The notes under the pieces: generated by a model
Told to the model about the DNA's origin: nothing
Database searches by the model: none
Seen by the model: only the letters and a program-made list of their open reading frames with translations
Source: Pseudomonas orientalis
GTDB taxonomy: Bacteria > Pseudomonadota > Gammaproteobacteria > Pseudomonadales > Pseudomonadaceae
Assembly: GCF_002934065.1 (NCBI RefSeq)
Contig: NZ_CP018049.1
Coordinates: forward strand, 3,718,501-3,782,500
Direction: 5' to 3'
DNA: 64,000 bases
Shown: positions 36,942-48,009 of the stretch, piece by piece
How positions within the stretch are numbered: position 1 is the stretch's first letter
Layout: the number at the start of each line of letters is the position of its first letter
Position numbers and translations under genes: made by a program

Positions 36942-37805
36942 ATGCCAGCGTTGATTCAAGCCTTTCTGGATGAGGCATCGTCGACCTACACCTATGTAGT
37001 CTATGAAGCCGATGGCGGCCCCTGTGCCATCGTCGATTCAGTGCTCAACTACGACCCGGCGTCCGGGCGCACCGATACCGCACAGGCCGACAAGGTGATT
37101 GCCTTCGTGCGCGCGCATGGCCTGCAGGTGCAGTGGCTGCTGGAAACCCACGCCCACGCCGATCACCTATCCGCCGCGCCGTACCTGCGCCGCACCCTGG
37201 GCGGCAAGATTGCGATCGGCCAGTCCATCAGCAAGGTGCAGGGTGTGTTCAAGCACCTGTTCAACCTGGAGCCGGAGTTCCGTGTCGATGGCTCGCAGTT
37301 CGATCACCTGTTTGCGCCGGATGAAATCTTTCATATCGGCGGCTTGCAGGCCCAGGCGCTGCATGTACCCGGGCATACCCCGGCGGACATGGCCTACCTG
37401 ATCGATGGCCGCTTGATACTGGTGGGCGACACGCTGTTCATGCCCGATGTCGGCACCGCCCGCTGCGACTTCCCCGGCGGTGATGCGCGGCAGTTGTACG
37501 CGTCGATGCGCAAGCTGCTGGCGTTCCCGCCTGAAACCCGGCTGTACGTGTGCCATGACTATCCACCCGAGGGCCGCGATGCCAAGTGCCAGACCACGGT
37601 GGCTGAACAGCGCGCGCAGAATATCCATGTGCATGACGGCGTGGATGAGGCGGCGTTTGTCACGATGCGCACCACCCGGGATGCCGGGCTGGGGATGCCG
37701 ACGCTGCTGTTGCCGGCGATCCAGGTGAATGTGCGGGCGGGGCACATGCCGCCGCCGGAAGACAATGGCGTCACCTACCTCAAGATTCCCGTCAACCAAC
37801 TTTGA
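36942..37805 (+). CDS. blh: MBL-fold persulfide dioxygenase (Blh/ETHE1-like)
   Basis: 287 residues, metallo-beta-lactamase fold. Metal motif THAHADH at about residues 69-75, then VPGHTP, LVGDTLF and CHDYPP. The overall pattern matches ETHE1/Blh enzymes that oxidise glutathione persulfide to sulfite and GSH with one iron atom. It is divergent from the BigR-like regulator and faces the sqr operon. A REPIN follows the stop. Confidence 0.9.
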   Translation: MPALIQAFLDEASSTYTYVVYEADGGPCAIVDSVLNYDPASGRTDTAQADKVIAFVRAHGLQVQWLLETHAHADHLSAAPYLRRTLGGKIAIGQSISKVQGVFKHLFNLEPEFRVDGSQFDHLFAPDEIFHIGGLQAQALHVPGHTPADMAYLIDGRLILVGDTLFMPDVGTARCDFPGGDARQLYASMRKLLAFPPETRLYVCHDYPPEGRDAKCQTTVAEQRAQNIHVHDGVDEAAFVTMRTTRDAGLGMPTLLLPAIQVNVRAGHMPPPEDNGVTYLKIPVNQL

Positions 37806-37819
37806 AATGCGGTAAAAAA

Positions 37820-37908
37820 TGTGGGAGGGGGCTTGCCCCCGATGGCGGTGGGTCAGCTACAGATAAGCTGACTGTCACACCGCTATCGGGGGCAAGCCCC
37901 CTCCCACA
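37820..37908. repeat. REPIN (convergent REP pair)
   Basis: GGGGGC-type REPIN of 89 bp between the convergent dioxygenase and bkdR genes, ending 18 nt from the bkdR stop. Confidence 0.92.
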
Positions 37909-37925
37909 TGTTGTTCCGTGTTGAA

Positions 37926-38414
37926 TCAGGAGCCCAGGTTTATGCCGTTGGCCGGCAACGGCAGCGCGGTTTTGTAGCGCACCTGCTTCAAGGCAAAACT
38001 GGAGCGGATATTCGCCACCCCCGGCACCTTGGTCAGAAAATCCATCATGAAACGCTCCAGCGACTGGATCGTCGGCACCAGCACCCGGATCAGGTAATCC
38101 GGGTCGCCGGCCATCAGGTAACACTCCATCACTTCCGGCCGGTCCGAGATTGCGCCTTCAAATTGCTGCAACGCCAGTTCATTCTGCTTTTCCAGGCTCA
38201 CATGGATGAACACGTTGACATGCAGCCCCAGCAGGTCGGCGTCCAGCAGCGTGACCTGCTCGCGAATCAGGCCCAGTTCTTCCATCGCCTTCACCCGGTT
38301 GAAGCACGGCGTGGGCGACAGGTTGACCGAACGGGCGAGGTCGGCGTTGGTGATACGGGCATTCTCCTGCAGGGCATTGAGAATGCCGATATCGGTACGG
38401 TCCAGTTTGCGCAT
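37926..38414 (-). CDS. bkdR: Lrp/AsnC family activator of the bkd operon
   Basis: 162 residues. N-terminal winged helix ([45 protein letters not shown]) and a C-terminal AsnC/RAM domain ([21 protein letters not shown]). It is divergent from bkdA1 with a 195-bp AT-rich spacer, as in other pseudomonads, where BkdR activates the branched-chain keto acid dehydrogenase operon in response to L-branched amino acids. Confidence 0.94.
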   Translation of the reverse strand: MRKLDRTDIGILNALQENARITNADLARSVNLSPTPCFNRVKAMEELGLIREQVTLLDADLLGLHVNVFIHVSLEKQNELALQQFEGAISDRPEVMECYLMAGDPDYLIRVLVPTIQSLERFMMDFLTKVPGVANIRSSFALKQVRYKTALPLPANGINLGS

Positions 38415-38603
38415 GAGACAAAATCACCTGTTTATTATGTTTATGCAGATTTTTTATCCTTAAATGATCCTGAGCGCAACGAAACACAGATAAATATTCT
38501 TCTACGCCACGCCTATGATTGTTGTAGGACAAGATTTCTTCTACCCGAAGACTGACTGTCAGCTAGCGCGCCCACTACAAGAAATTCACAAGATCGAGCG
38601 TAG

Positions 38604-39845
<1,242 letters not shown>

Positions 39846-39846
39846 C

Positions 39847-40905
39847 ATGAACGATCACAACAACAGCATCGAACTGGAAACAGCCATGACCACCACCACC
39901 ATGACCATGATCCAGGCCCTGCGCTCGGCCATGGATGTGATGCTTGAACGGGACGACAACGTGGTGGTGTTCGGCCAGGACGTCGGTTACTTCGGCGGCG
40001 TGTTCCGCTGCACCGAAGGTCTGCAGACCAAGTACGGCAGCTCGCGGGTATTCGACGCGCCGATTTCCGAAAGCGGCATCATCGGCGTGGCGGTGGGCAT
40101 GGGCGCCTACGGCCTGCGCCCGGTCGCGGAAATCCAGTTTGCCGACTACGTCTACCCCGCCACCGACCAGATCATCTCCGAAGCCGCGCGCCTGCGTTAT
40201 CGCTCGGCCGGCCAGTTCACCGCGCCCCTGACCATGCGCATGCCGTGCGGCGGCGGCATCTACGGCGGCCAGACCCATAGCCAGAGTATCGAAGCGGTGT
40301 TCACCCAGGTCTGCGGCTTGCGCACGGTGATGCCGTCCAACCCCTATGACGCCAAGGGCCTGCTGATCGCCTCCATCGAAAACGATGACCCAGTGATCTT
40401 CCTTGAACCCAAGCGCCTGTATAACGGCCCGTTCGATGGCCATCATGACCGCCCGGTCACCCCGTGGTCGAAACACCCGCAAGCGCAAGTGCCGGACGGC
40501 TACTACACCGTGCCGCTGGACGTGGCCGCCATCGTGCGTCCGGGTTCGGCCGTGACCGTGCTGACCTACGGCACCACCGTGTATGTGTCGCAGGTCGCCG
40601 CCGAAGAAACCGGCATCGACGCCGAAGTCATCGACCTGCGCAGCCTGTGGCCGCTGGACCTGGACACCATCGTCAAGTCGGTGAAAAAGACCGGCCGTTG
40701 CGTGGTGGTGCACGAAGCCACGCGCACCTGCGGCTTTGGCGCCGAGCTGGTCGCCCTGGTGCAGGAGCACTGCTTTCATCACCTGGAAGCGCCGATCGAG
40801 CGCGTCACCGGCTGGGACACGCCCTACCCGCACGCGCAGGAGTGGGCGTATTTCCCAGGCCCGTCCCGAGTGGGCGCGGCGTTGAAACGGGTCATGGAGG
40901 TCTGA
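39847..40905 (+). CDS. bkdA2: Branched-chain 2-oxoacid dehydrogenase E1 beta subunit
   Basis: 352 residues starting one base after bkdA1. The transketolase-like pyrimidine domain (VVVFGQDVGYFGGVFRCTEGL, FDAPISESGIIG) is followed by the C-terminal domain with VIDLRSLWPLDLDTI and VHEATRTCGFGAELV. An internal ATG before TTTTMTMIQ is a possible second start, but the N-terminus MNDHNNS resembles the P. putida protein as I recall it. Confidence 0.97.
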   Translation: MNDHNNSIELETAMTTTTMTMIQALRSAMDVMLERDDNVVVFGQDVGYFGGVFRCTEGLQTKYGSSRVFDAPISESGIIGVAVGMGAYGLRPVAEIQFADYVYPATDQIISEAARLRYRSAGQFTAPLTMRMPCGGGIYGGQTHSQSIEAVFTQVCGLRTVMPSNPYDAKGLLIASIENDDPVIFLEPKRLYNGPFDGHHDRPVTPWSKHPQAQVPDGYYTVPLDVAAIVRPGSAVTVLTYGTTVYVSQVAAEETGIDAEVIDLRSLWPLDLDTIVKSVKKTGRCVVVHEATRTCGFGAELVALVQEHCFHHLEAPIERVTGWDTPYPHAQEWAYFPGPSRVGAALKRVMEV

Positions 40906-42165
40906 ATGGGCACGCACGTTATCAAGATGCCGGACATTGGCGAAGGCATCGCCGAAGTTGAACTGTCGCAATGGCATGTGAAGGTCGGCGACCTGGTGGT
41001 TGAAGACCAGGTGCTGGCGGATGTGATGACCGACAAAGCGATGGTGGACATTCCCTCGCCGGTCCACGGCAAGGTGATTTCTCTGGGCGGCGAGCCGGGT
41101 GAAGTCATGGCGGTGGGCAGTATCCTGATCAGCATTGAAGTGGAAGGCGCCGGTAACGCCAAGGACGCGCCGGCCGTGGCCGCACCGGTGGAGAAAGCCG
41201 CGCCGGTGCTGAAGAGCAAGCCGGAACCGGTTCAAAGCAAGCCCGCGCCTGCCGCCGCGAAGGTCCAGGCACCGGTGGCCCGCGAGGCCAATGAGCGCCC
41301 GCTGGCCTCCCCCGCCGTGCGTAAACATGCCCTGGATGCGGGTATCCCGTTGCGCCTGGTACAGGGCTCCGGCCCGGCCGGACGAATCCTGCATGAGGAC
41401 CTTGAGGCTTACCTTCAGCAAGGCGCGCGCGCACCTTCGAGCGCTGCCAACCCTTACACCGAACGCAACGACGAGCACCAGATCCCGGTGATCGGCATGC
41501 GCCGCAAGATCGCCCAGCGCATGCAGGACGCCACCCGCCGCGCCGCGCATTTCAGCTACGTGGAAGAAATCGACGTCACCGCGCTGGACGAGTTGCGCGT
41601 GCACCTCAATGACAAACACGGCGCCACGCGCGGCAAGCTGACCCTGCTGCCCTTTATCGTGCGCGCCATGGTGGTGGCACTGCGCGACTTCCCGCAGATC
41701 AACGCGCGCTATGACGACGAAGCCCAGGTCATCACCCGCCTCGGCGCCGTGCATGTGGGCGTCGCCACCCAGAGCGACGTCGGCCTGATGGTGCCGGTGG
41801 TGCGCCACGCCGAGGCCCGCAGCCTGTGGGGCACGGCAGAGGAAATCGCGCGTTTGGCCAACGCCGCGCGCAATGGCAAGGCCAGCCGCGAAGAGCTGTC
41901 GGGCTCGACCATCACCCTGACCAGCCTCGGCGCGCTGGGCGGCATTGTCAGCACGCCGGTGCTGAACCTGCCGGAAGTGGCGATTGTCGGCGTCAACCGC
42001 ATCGTCGAGCGGCCGATGGTGATAAAAGGCCAGATCGTGGTGCGCAAGATGATGAACCTCTCCAGCTCGTTCGATCACCGTGTGGTCGATGGCATGGACG
42101 CGGCGCAATTCATCCAGGCCGTGCGCGGCCTGCTCGAACAACCCGCCAGCCTGTTCCTGGAGTAA
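40906..42165 (+). CDS. bkdB: Branched-chain 2-oxoacid dehydrogenase E2 (lipoamide acyltransferase)
   Basis: 419 residues, start adjacent to the bkdA2 stop. A lipoyl domain with modified lysine in [14 protein letters not shown] (about Lys45), an Ala/Pro/Lys-rich linker, a peripheral subunit-binding domain ([28 protein letters not shown]) and the catalytic acyltransferase domain with [17 protein letters not shown]. It carries acyl groups to CoA. Confidence 0.97.
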   Translation: MGTHVIKMPDIGEGIAEVELSQWHVKVGDLVVEDQVLADVMTDKAMVDIPSPVHGKVISLGGEPGEVMAVGSILISIEVEGAGNAKDAPAVAAPVEKAAPVLKSKPEPVQSKPAPAAAKVQAPVAREANERPLASPAVRKHALDAGIPLRLVQGSGPAGRILHEDLEAYLQQGARAPSSAANPYTERNDEHQIPVIGMRRKIAQRMQDATRRAAHFSYVEEIDVTALDELRVHLNDKHGATRGKLTLLPFIVRAMVVALRDFPQINARYDDEAQVITRLGAVHVGVATQSDVGLMVPVVRHAEARSLWGTAEEIARLANAARNGKASREELSGSTITLTSLGALGGIVSTPVLNLPEVAIVGVNRIVERPMVIKGQIVVRKMMNLSSSFDHRVVDGMDAAQFIQAVRGLLEQPASLFLE

Positions 42166-42169
42166 GGGC

Positions 42170-43549
42170 ATGACTCAGACACTACACACCACGCTGCTGA
42201 TTATCGGCGGCGGCCCTGGCGGTTACGTGGCCGCGATTCGCGCCGGCCAACTGGGCATCCCGACCATTTTGGTGGAAGGCCAGGCGCTGGGCGGCACCTG
42301 CCTGAACATCGGCTGCATTCCGTCCAAGGCCTTGATCCATGTGGCCGAGCAATTCCAGCAGACGGTACACCACAGCCAGGGCTCGCCACTGGGCATCGAA
42401 GTGGACGTGCCCACCCTGGACATCCGCAAAAGCGTGGAATGGAAAGACGGCATCGTCGACCGCCTGACCACCGGCGTCGCCGCGTTGTTGAAAAAGCACA
42501 AGGTGCAGGTGATCCATGGCTGGGCCAAGGTGGTGGACGGCAAGACCGTCGACGTCGGCGAGCAGCGCATCCAGTGCGAACACCTGCTGCTGGCCACCGG
42601 TTCCAAAAGCGTCGAGCTGCCGATGCTGCCGCTGGGCGGGCCGGTCATTTCATCCACCGAAGCGCTGGCTCCGAGCCACGTACCGAAGCGGCTGATCGTG
42701 GTGGGCGGCGGTTACATCGGCCTGGAACTGGGCATCGCCTACCGCAAGCTCGGCGCCGAAGTCAGTGTGGTCGAAGCACAGGAGCGCATCCTGCCGGCCT
42801 ATGACGCCGAGCTGACCCAGCCGGTTAACGAATCGATCAAGCAACTCGGGATCAAGCTGTACCTCAAGCACAGCGTCACCGGCTTTGCCGATAACTGCCT
42901 GCAAGTGCGCGATCCGAATGGCGACACCCTGTCGCTGGAAACCGATCAGGTGCTGGTGGCCGTGGGTCGCAAACCCAACACCCAGGGCTTCAACCTCGAA
43001 GCGCTGAACCTGGACATGAACGGCGCCGCGATCAAGATCGACAGCCGCTGCCAGACCAGCATGCGCAATGTGTATGCCATCGGCGACCTGAGCGGCGAGC
43101 CCATGCTGGCGCACCGGGCCATGGCCCAGGGTGAAATGGTTGCCGAACTGATCAGCGGCAAAGCCCGCGAATTCAACCCGGCGGCGATTCCGGCGGTGTG
43201 CTTTACCGACCCGGAACTGGTGGTGGTGGGCAAGAGCCCGGACGAGGCCAAAGCTGCCGGCCTGGACTGCATCGTGTCGAGCTTCCCGTTCGCCGCCAAC
43301 GGGCGGGCCATGACCTTGGAGTCGAAAACCGGCTTCGTGCGGGTGGTGGCGCGGCGTGACAATCACCTGATTGTCGGCTGGCAGGCAGTGGGAGCCGGCG
43401 TATCGGAACTGTCCACTGCGTTTGGCCTGAGCCTGGAAATGGGTGCACGCCTGGAAGATGTGGCCGGCACCATCCACGCCCATCCGACCTTGGGTGAGGC
43501 CGTGCAGGAAGCGGCGTTGCGGGCGTTGGGGCATGCGTTGCATCTGTAA
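42170..43549 (+). CDS. lpdV: Dihydrolipoyl dehydrogenase (E3) of the branched-chain complex
   Basis: 459 residues from [13 protein letters not shown] 42170, 4 nt after bkdB with AAGG upstream. FAD motif [19 protein letters not shown], redox disulfide [16 protein letters not shown] motif [12 protein letters not shown] and the C-terminal His-Glu region [13 protein letters not shown]. It reoxidises lipoamide using NAD+ and is specific to this operon. Confidence 0.96.
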   Translation: MTQTLHTTLLIIGGGPGGYVAAIRAGQLGIPTILVEGQALGGTCLNIGCIPSKALIHVAEQFQQTVHHSQGSPLGIEVDVPTLDIRKSVEWKDGIVDRLTTGVAALLKKHKVQVIHGWAKVVDGKTVDVGEQRIQCEHLLLATGSKSVELPMLPLGGPVISSTEALAPSHVPKRLIVVGGGYIGLELGIAYRKLGAEVSVVEAQERILPAYDAELTQPVNESIKQLGIKLYLKHSVTGFADNCLQVRDPNGDTLSLETDQVLVAVGRKPNTQGFNLEALNLDMNGAAIKIDSRCQTSMRNVYAIGDLSGEPMLAHRAMAQGEMVAELISGKAREFNPAAIPAVCFTDPELVVVGKSPDEAKAAGLDCIVSSFPFAANGRAMTLESKTGFVRVVARRDNHLIVGWQAVGAGVSELSTAFGLSLEMGARLEDVAGTIHAHPTLGEAVQEAALRALGHALHL

Positions 43550-43564
43550 AACCGTGGCGAGGCC

Positions 43565-43630
43565 ATCGCGGGCAAGCCCCCTCCCACATTTGGAATGCAT
43601 TTTAAATGTGGGAGGGGGCTTGCCCCCGAT
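43565..43630. repeat. Divergent REP pair with decayed palindromic core
   Basis: A minus-oriented REP with ATCGCGGGCAAG (43565-43588) and a plus-oriented REP (43607-43630) flank TTTGGAATGCATTTTAAA, a decayed copy of the core seen at 21884-21899. It lies between lpdV and the aminotransferase gene. Confidence 0.86.
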
Positions 43631-43754
43631 AGCAGCGGATCAGCCAATAGAGATGTGGAATGGTCCAACCGCCCGCTCCCACACCGGCCAAGAATGCAGT
43701 ATTGTTGAGCCCATCCAGAAAAAAATCCGACTTGACCAGAGATTAGAGGGTGTC

Positions 43755-44774
43755 ATGGGTAACGAAAGCATCAATTGGGACAAGCTGGGTTTTGACTACA
43801 TCAAGACCGACAAGCGGTTTCTCCAGGTCTGGAAAAACGGCGAATGGCAAGCAGGCACCCTGACCGACGACAACGTGCTGCACATCAGCGAGGGCTCCAC
43901 CGCCCTGCACTATGGCCAGCAGTGCTTTGAAGGCCTCAAGGCCTACCGCTGCAAGGACGGATCGATCAACCTGTTCCGTCCGGACCAGAACGCCGCGCGC
44001 ATGCAGCGCAGCTGCGCCCGCCTGCTGATGCCGCATGTGTCGACCGAAGACTTCATCGAAGCCTGCAAGCAAGTGGTCAAGGCCAACGAGCGCTTCATCC
44101 CGCCTTACGGCAGCGGCGGCGCGCTGTACCTGCGCCCGTTCGTGATCGGCACCGGTGACAACATCGGTGTGCGCACCGCGCCGGAGTTCATCTTCTCGGT
44201 GTTCGCCATCCCGGTCGGTGCCTATTTCAAAGGCGGCCTGGTGCCCCACAACTTCCAGATCTCCACCTTCGACCGCGCCGCCCCACAGGGCACCGGCGCG
44301 GCGAAAGTGGGCGGTAACTATGCCGCCAGCCTGATGCCGGGCTCGGAAGCGAAAAAATCCGGTTTCGCCGACGCGATCTACCTGGACCCGATGACCCATT
44401 CGAAAATCGAAGAGGTCGGCTCGGCCAACTTCTTCGGCATCACCCACGACAACCAGTTCATCACGCCGAAGTCGCCTTCGGTACTGCCGGGCATCACCCG
44501 CCTGTCGCTGATCGAACTGGCCCAGAGCCGCCTGGGCCTTACCGTGGTCGAGGGCGAAGTGTTCATCGACAAGCTGGATCAATTCAAGGAAGCCGGCGCC
44601 TGCGGCACCGCGGCGGTGATCTCGCCGATCGGCGGCATCCAGTACAACGGCAAGCTGCACGTGTTCCACAGCGAAACCGAAGTGGGCCCGATTACCCAGA
44701 AGCTCTACAAAGAACTGACGGGCGTGCAGACCGGTGACGTTGAAGCGCCGGCGGGTTGGATCGTCAAGGTCTGA
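43755..44774 (+). CDS. ilvE: Branched-chain amino acid aminotransferase (fold type IV, eukaryotic-like BCAT)
   Basis: 339 residues from MGNESINWDKLGF; AGAGGG precedes ATG 43755, and the longer upstream frame is rejected. The PLP lysine lies in GAAKVGGNYAASL, with the BCAT motifs GQQCFEGLKAYRC, YLRPFVIGTG and EAGACGTAAVISPI. It converts Val, Leu and Ile to 2-oxoacids, the substrates of the bkd complex just upstream, so the location suggests a catabolic role. Confidence 0.94.
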   Translation: MGNESINWDKLGFDYIKTDKRFLQVWKNGEWQAGTLTDDNVLHISEGSTALHYGQQCFEGLKAYRCKDGSINLFRPDQNAARMQRSCARLLMPHVSTEDFIEACKQVVKANERFIPPYGSGGALYLRPFVIGTGDNIGVRTAPEFIFSVFAIPVGAYFKGGLVPHNFQISTFDRAAPQGTGAAKVGGNYAASLMPGSEAKKSGFADAIYLDPMTHSKIEEVGSANFFGITHDNQFITPKSPSVLPGITRLSLIELAQSRLGLTVVEGEVFIDKLDQFKEAGACGTAAVISPIGGIQYNGKLHVFHSETEVGPITQKLYKELTGVQTGDVEAPAGWIVKV

Positions 44775-44795
44775 TAGCCACAACGCAAAACCCAA

Positions 44796-44885
44796 TGTGG
44801 GAGGGGGCTTGCCCCCGATAGCGGTGGATCAGTCAATATTTTCGGTGACTGACACACTGCAATCGGGGGCAAGCCCCCTCCCACA
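44796..44885. repeat. REPIN (convergent REP pair)
   Basis: GGGGGC-type REPIN of 90 bp between the convergent aminotransferase and double-GNAT genes. Confidence 0.92.
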
Positions 44886-44902
44886 TTTGATCTCCAGTGT
44901 TC

Positions 44903-45796
44903 TTAAGATTGGGCAGGGATATTCCCGGCAATCTTCTTGCCCATGCTGATCCTCGGTTCCACCCCATATCCCAACGCCTCGTAGAACCCCACCACCGCGT
45001 CATTGCCGCCGGTGATCTGCAGGTTGATCTTCATGCAACCCAACGCCGTCAACGCCTGCTCCGCGTAACGCACCAACGACGACCCCAGGCCATGGCGACG
45101 ATAATCGGCACGCACCGCCACCGAATACAGCCACCCGCGATGGCCGTCATAGCCGGCCAGGATCGTGCCGATCACGGCCTTTTTATCGGTCGCGACAAAG
45201 AACAAACCGTCATTGACCGCCAGCTTTCTATCGATCGCCAGGCTCGGCAGGTTATGCGCGGTGTCATAGCCGAATGCCTCCTGCCACAACTCGATCACCT
45301 GCGCACGGTGCTGACGGTCGCGATACGGGCCGATGGGGTGCCGGGACAGCAGGGCCTTTTCCATGACCAGCGTGCGTTCATTGCCATGATAGACATCGCG
45401 CACGGTGTGAAACCCCAGCTTGCTGTAGAACGGCTCGGCGGTCAGCGAGGACGGCACACTCAACACCGTCACTCCGGCTTCGCGGGCGCGCAATTCGATC
45501 TCGATCATCAACAGCCGACCAATGCCCTGCCCTTGCAGCGCCGGGTTGACGAATACCGAGCGCACCACGTTGGCGTCGAGGGCGGCGGTGGCGACGATCA
45601 CCTGATCCTGGATGGCCACCAGCACGACACGGCGCTTGAGCAGCGCCAGCACGGCATCGGGGCTGAAATTACTCGCCACGCGGGCAATCACATCCGCCGG
45701 GTAATCCTGCGCATTGCTGCTGTGCAAGGCCGCCAGGATGACCTGGCTGATGCCTTCGGCATCGGTGGTTTGGGCAAGACGAACAGCGGTAGACAT
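44903..45796 (-). CDS. Tandem GNAT-domain acetyltransferase
   Basis: 297 residues from MSTAVRLAQTT, ATG 45796 preceded by CCAGGAGC. The first GNAT domain (residues 1-145) has the acetyl-CoA motif VNPALQGQGIGRLL; the second (about 155-297) has VAVRADYRRHGLGSSLV and resembles YpeA-like proteins. The two domains probably arose by fusion of different GNAT genes. The substrate is not known. The upstream extension seen in the frame lacks a start signal. Confidence 0.88.
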   Translation of the reverse strand: MSTAVRLAQTTDAEGISQVILAALHSSNAQDYPADVIARVASNFSPDAVLALLKRRVVLVAIQDQVIVATAALDANVVRSVFVNPALQGQGIGRLLMIEIELRAREAGVTVLSVPSSLTAEPFYSKLGFHTVRDVYHGNERTLVMEKALLSRHPIGPYRDRQHRAQVIELWQEAFGYDTAHNLPSLAIDRKLAVNDGLFFVATDKKAVIGTILAGYDGHRGWLYSVAVRADYRRHGLGSSLVRYAEQALTALGCMKINLQITGGNDAVVGFYEALGYGVEPRISMGKKIAGNIPAQS

Positions 45797-45858
45797 GATT
45801 GCTCCTGGCTGCGGGCGCTCTGACAGGCACCACCATACCAAGTCCCCACCCCTATTTT

Positions 45859-46692
45859 CTAACTGTGCCCGCTTGAAATGCGTTTGCCGGGCTTGGTGCC
45901 CACCAGCCTGGCCTGCCCATCTTTCTGTTTGCCCGTGCGCGCCTCGCTGATCAGCCCCGGAATCAACTTGCCTTCCGGCAGGTTCTTCCAGAACCGGCTC
46001 GGCAAATGCCCTTCCATCACCTTGGGGTTCAAGCGCGCCGGGTTGAAGATGTGACTGTAATAGGTCAACCACATGGCGCTGTGCGGGTCTTCGACATTCT
46101 GCGCCAGTTGCTGCCACGCCTCGGGGCACCGGCGTTGGTGAATCAATTGCTCGCCGTCGTAATACACCCCATCCAGGGGCGTTGCGATCATCCAGCGATG
46201 CCGGCCCATGCGCCCGATAAAATGCTGGCTGGCGCTGTGCAAAATATCGTGGGCCGGCTCGTGCCAGGCCACGTACTCCGGCAGCTCGGGGCCCGCTTCG
46301 GCCGGCAGTGCAATAAACCGCACAAACGCATGCAAGTGATGGGCTTCACGACTGACCTGCTTGATGCGGCGCTGCAACTCGCTGCCCAACTTGTCACCGG
46401 CCAGCATGGCCGTGCGGTCGCCATGGCTGACCCGCCACAACACTTCGTAGAGCAAACTCCAACGCTGATCGCCGTGGTAACAGGCGGCCGACTCCAGCAG
46501 TTGCAACAAGGCCTTGGGAATGCGCGCCTGGAACGGGCCCAACCCGGAAGAAATGGGCTCGTCGGTGGCAAACAGATCCGCCACCTCGGTTGCGCCCCAG
46601 CTCACCTGGCTGGGGTCGACCTGATGGCTGAGCAGCCAGCGCGCCTGTTCGCGCCAGGTGCTGAACAGGTTGTCGCATTCCAGGCTGATCAT
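45859..46692 (-). CDS. DNA metabolism protein, TIGR03915 / DUF4130 family
   Basis: 277 residues from MISLECDNLFSTW; ATG 46692 overlaps the stop of the preceding gene as ATGA. The pattern (HLHAFVRFIALP, HSASQHFIGRMGRHRWMIATPLDGVYYDGEQL) matches the putative DNA repair family that is always paired with a radical SAM protein. In other bacteria the domain is fused to a uracil-DNA-glycosylase-like (UdgX) domain. The reaction is unknown. Confidence 0.85.
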   Translation of the reverse strand: MISLECDNLFSTWREQARWLLSHQVDPSQVSWGATEVADLFATDEPISSGLGPFQARIPKALLQLLESAACYHGDQRWSLLYEVLWRVSHGDRTAMLAGDKLGSELQRRIKQVSREAHHLHAFVRFIALPAEAGPELPEYVAWHEPAHDILHSASQHFIGRMGRHRWMIATPLDGVYYDGEQLIHQRRCPEAWQQLAQNVEDPHSAMWLTYYSHIFNPARLNPKVMEGHLPSRFWKNLPEGKLIPGLISEARTGKQKDGQARLVGTKPGKRISSGHS

Positions 46693-47909
46693 CCCCACAA
46701 CCCCATCTGTTGCGGTTGCGGGCGATCGCGCAGCTGTTCGCGCAGCAACACACTGGTGCTATCGGCCTGCTGTGGGTGGTAATCGCTGGTGATGAAAAAT
46801 GGCTTGGCCTTGGCCAGCACACAGCGCATGCGCGCCAGGTCTTCGAAGCGGATCTTGCGTTCGCGGCGCAGGTCCACCAGGCGCTGGGTGGTGCGCAGGC
46901 CAATGCCGGGGATACGCGCGATCAAGGTCGGTTCGGCGCGGTTAAGATCGAGGGGGAATACCTCGCGATGCTCCAGGGCCCACGCCAGCTTGGGGTCGAT
47001 ATCCAGGGCCAGGTCGCCGGGGCCTTCGAACAGTTCATTGGCGCTGAAGCCATAGCTGCGCAACAGAAAGTCGGCCTGGTACAGACGATGCTCGCGCATC
47101 AACGGCGGCGCAGCCAGGGGCACGCTCTTGGGGCTGTTGGGAATCGGGCTGAACGCCGAGTAATACACACGGCGCAGTTTGTAGTTGCCATACAAGGCTT
47201 CGGCACCGTGCAGGATGGTGCTGTCATCGGTGTCGTCGGCGCCGACGATCATCTGTGTGCTCTGCCCGGCCGGCGCGAAACGCGGTGCGCGGGGTTCGTT
47301 GAGCACCGTCTGTTCACCGGTGTAGATGGTCTGCATGGCCTGCTTGATCGAGACGATCTGCTTTTCCGGCGCCAGGGTTTGCAGGCTGGCATCGGTGGGC
47401 AGTTCGATATTCACGCTCAGGCGGTCGGCATAGCGCCCGGCCTCGGCGATCAATGCGGGGTCGGCTTCGGGAATGGTCTTGAGATGGATATAGCCACGAA
47501 AGTCGTGCTCCTCGCGCAGCAGCTTGGCGACCCGCACCAACTGCTCCATGGTGTAGTCGGCCGAGCGGATGATGCCGGAACTGAGAAACAAACCGCTGAC
47601 GCAATTGCGCTTGTAGAAGTCCAGGGTCAGGGTGACCACCTCTTCCGGGCTGAAGCGCGCGCGGGGCACATCGCTGGAACGGCGGTTGACGCAATACTGG
47701 CAGTCGTAGAGACAGAAGTTGGTGAGTAAAACCTTGAGCAGCGACACGCAACGGCCATCGGGCGTATAGCTGTGGCAAATGCCCATGCCATCGGTGGAAC
47801 CCAGCCCGGCCTTGCCTTCGGAGCTGCGCTTGGGCGCGCCACTGCTGGCGCACGAAGCGTCGTACTTGGCGGCGTCGGCGAGAATGCTGAGCTTTTCGAT
47901 CAACTGCAT
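46689..47909 (-). CDS. Putative DNA modification/repair radical SAM protein (TIGR03916 family)
   Basis: 406 residues. The radical SAM cluster motif C-x3-C-x2-C is at Cys66, Cys70, Cys73 (NFCLYDCQYC), preceded by further cysteines at 20, 45 and 54. A C-terminal helix-hairpin-helix-like segment (ARIPGIGLRTTQRLVDLRRERK) fits binding to DNA. It is coupled to the DUF4130 gene by a 4-base overlap. SAM-dependent repair or modification of a base is inferred from family knowledge, not shown. Confidence 0.88.
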   Translation of the reverse strand: MQLIEKLSILADAAKYDASCASSGAPKRSSEGKAGLGSTDGMGICHSYTPDGRCVSLLKVLLTNFCLYDCQYCVNRRSSDVPRARFSPEEVVTLTLDFYKRNCVSGLFLSSGIIRSADYTMEQLVRVAKLLREEHDFRGYIHLKTIPEADPALIAEAGRYADRLSVNIELPTDASLQTLAPEKQIVSIKQAMQTIYTGEQTVLNEPRAPRFAPAGQSTQMIVGADDTDDSTILHGAEALYGNYKLRRVYYSAFSPIPNSPKSVPLAAPPLMREHRLYQADFLLRSYGFSANELFEGPGDLALDIDPKLAWALEHREVFPLDLNRAEPTLIARIPGIGLRTTQRLVDLRRERKIRFEDLARMRCVLAKAKPFFITSDYHPQQADSTSVLLREQLRDRPQPQQMGLWG

Positions 47910-47973
47910 GGAGAGCTACCGATACTGGTTTTTTGTACAGTATCAGCAGCAACTCCTTGTCACAAGTACCGCC

Positions 47974-48001
47974 TGTAGGAGCGAGCTTGCTCGCTCCTAC
48001 A
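47974..48001. repeat. Collapsed GAGCGAGC-family palindrome (28 bp)
   Basis: TGTAGGAGCGAGC, then TT, then the exact complement. It has the same 13+2+13 design as the collapsed GGGGGC palindromes. It lies between the radical SAM start and the pvdA stop, directly after pvdA, so it may end its transcript. Confidence 0.88.
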
Positions 48002-48009
48002 GAAGCCGA

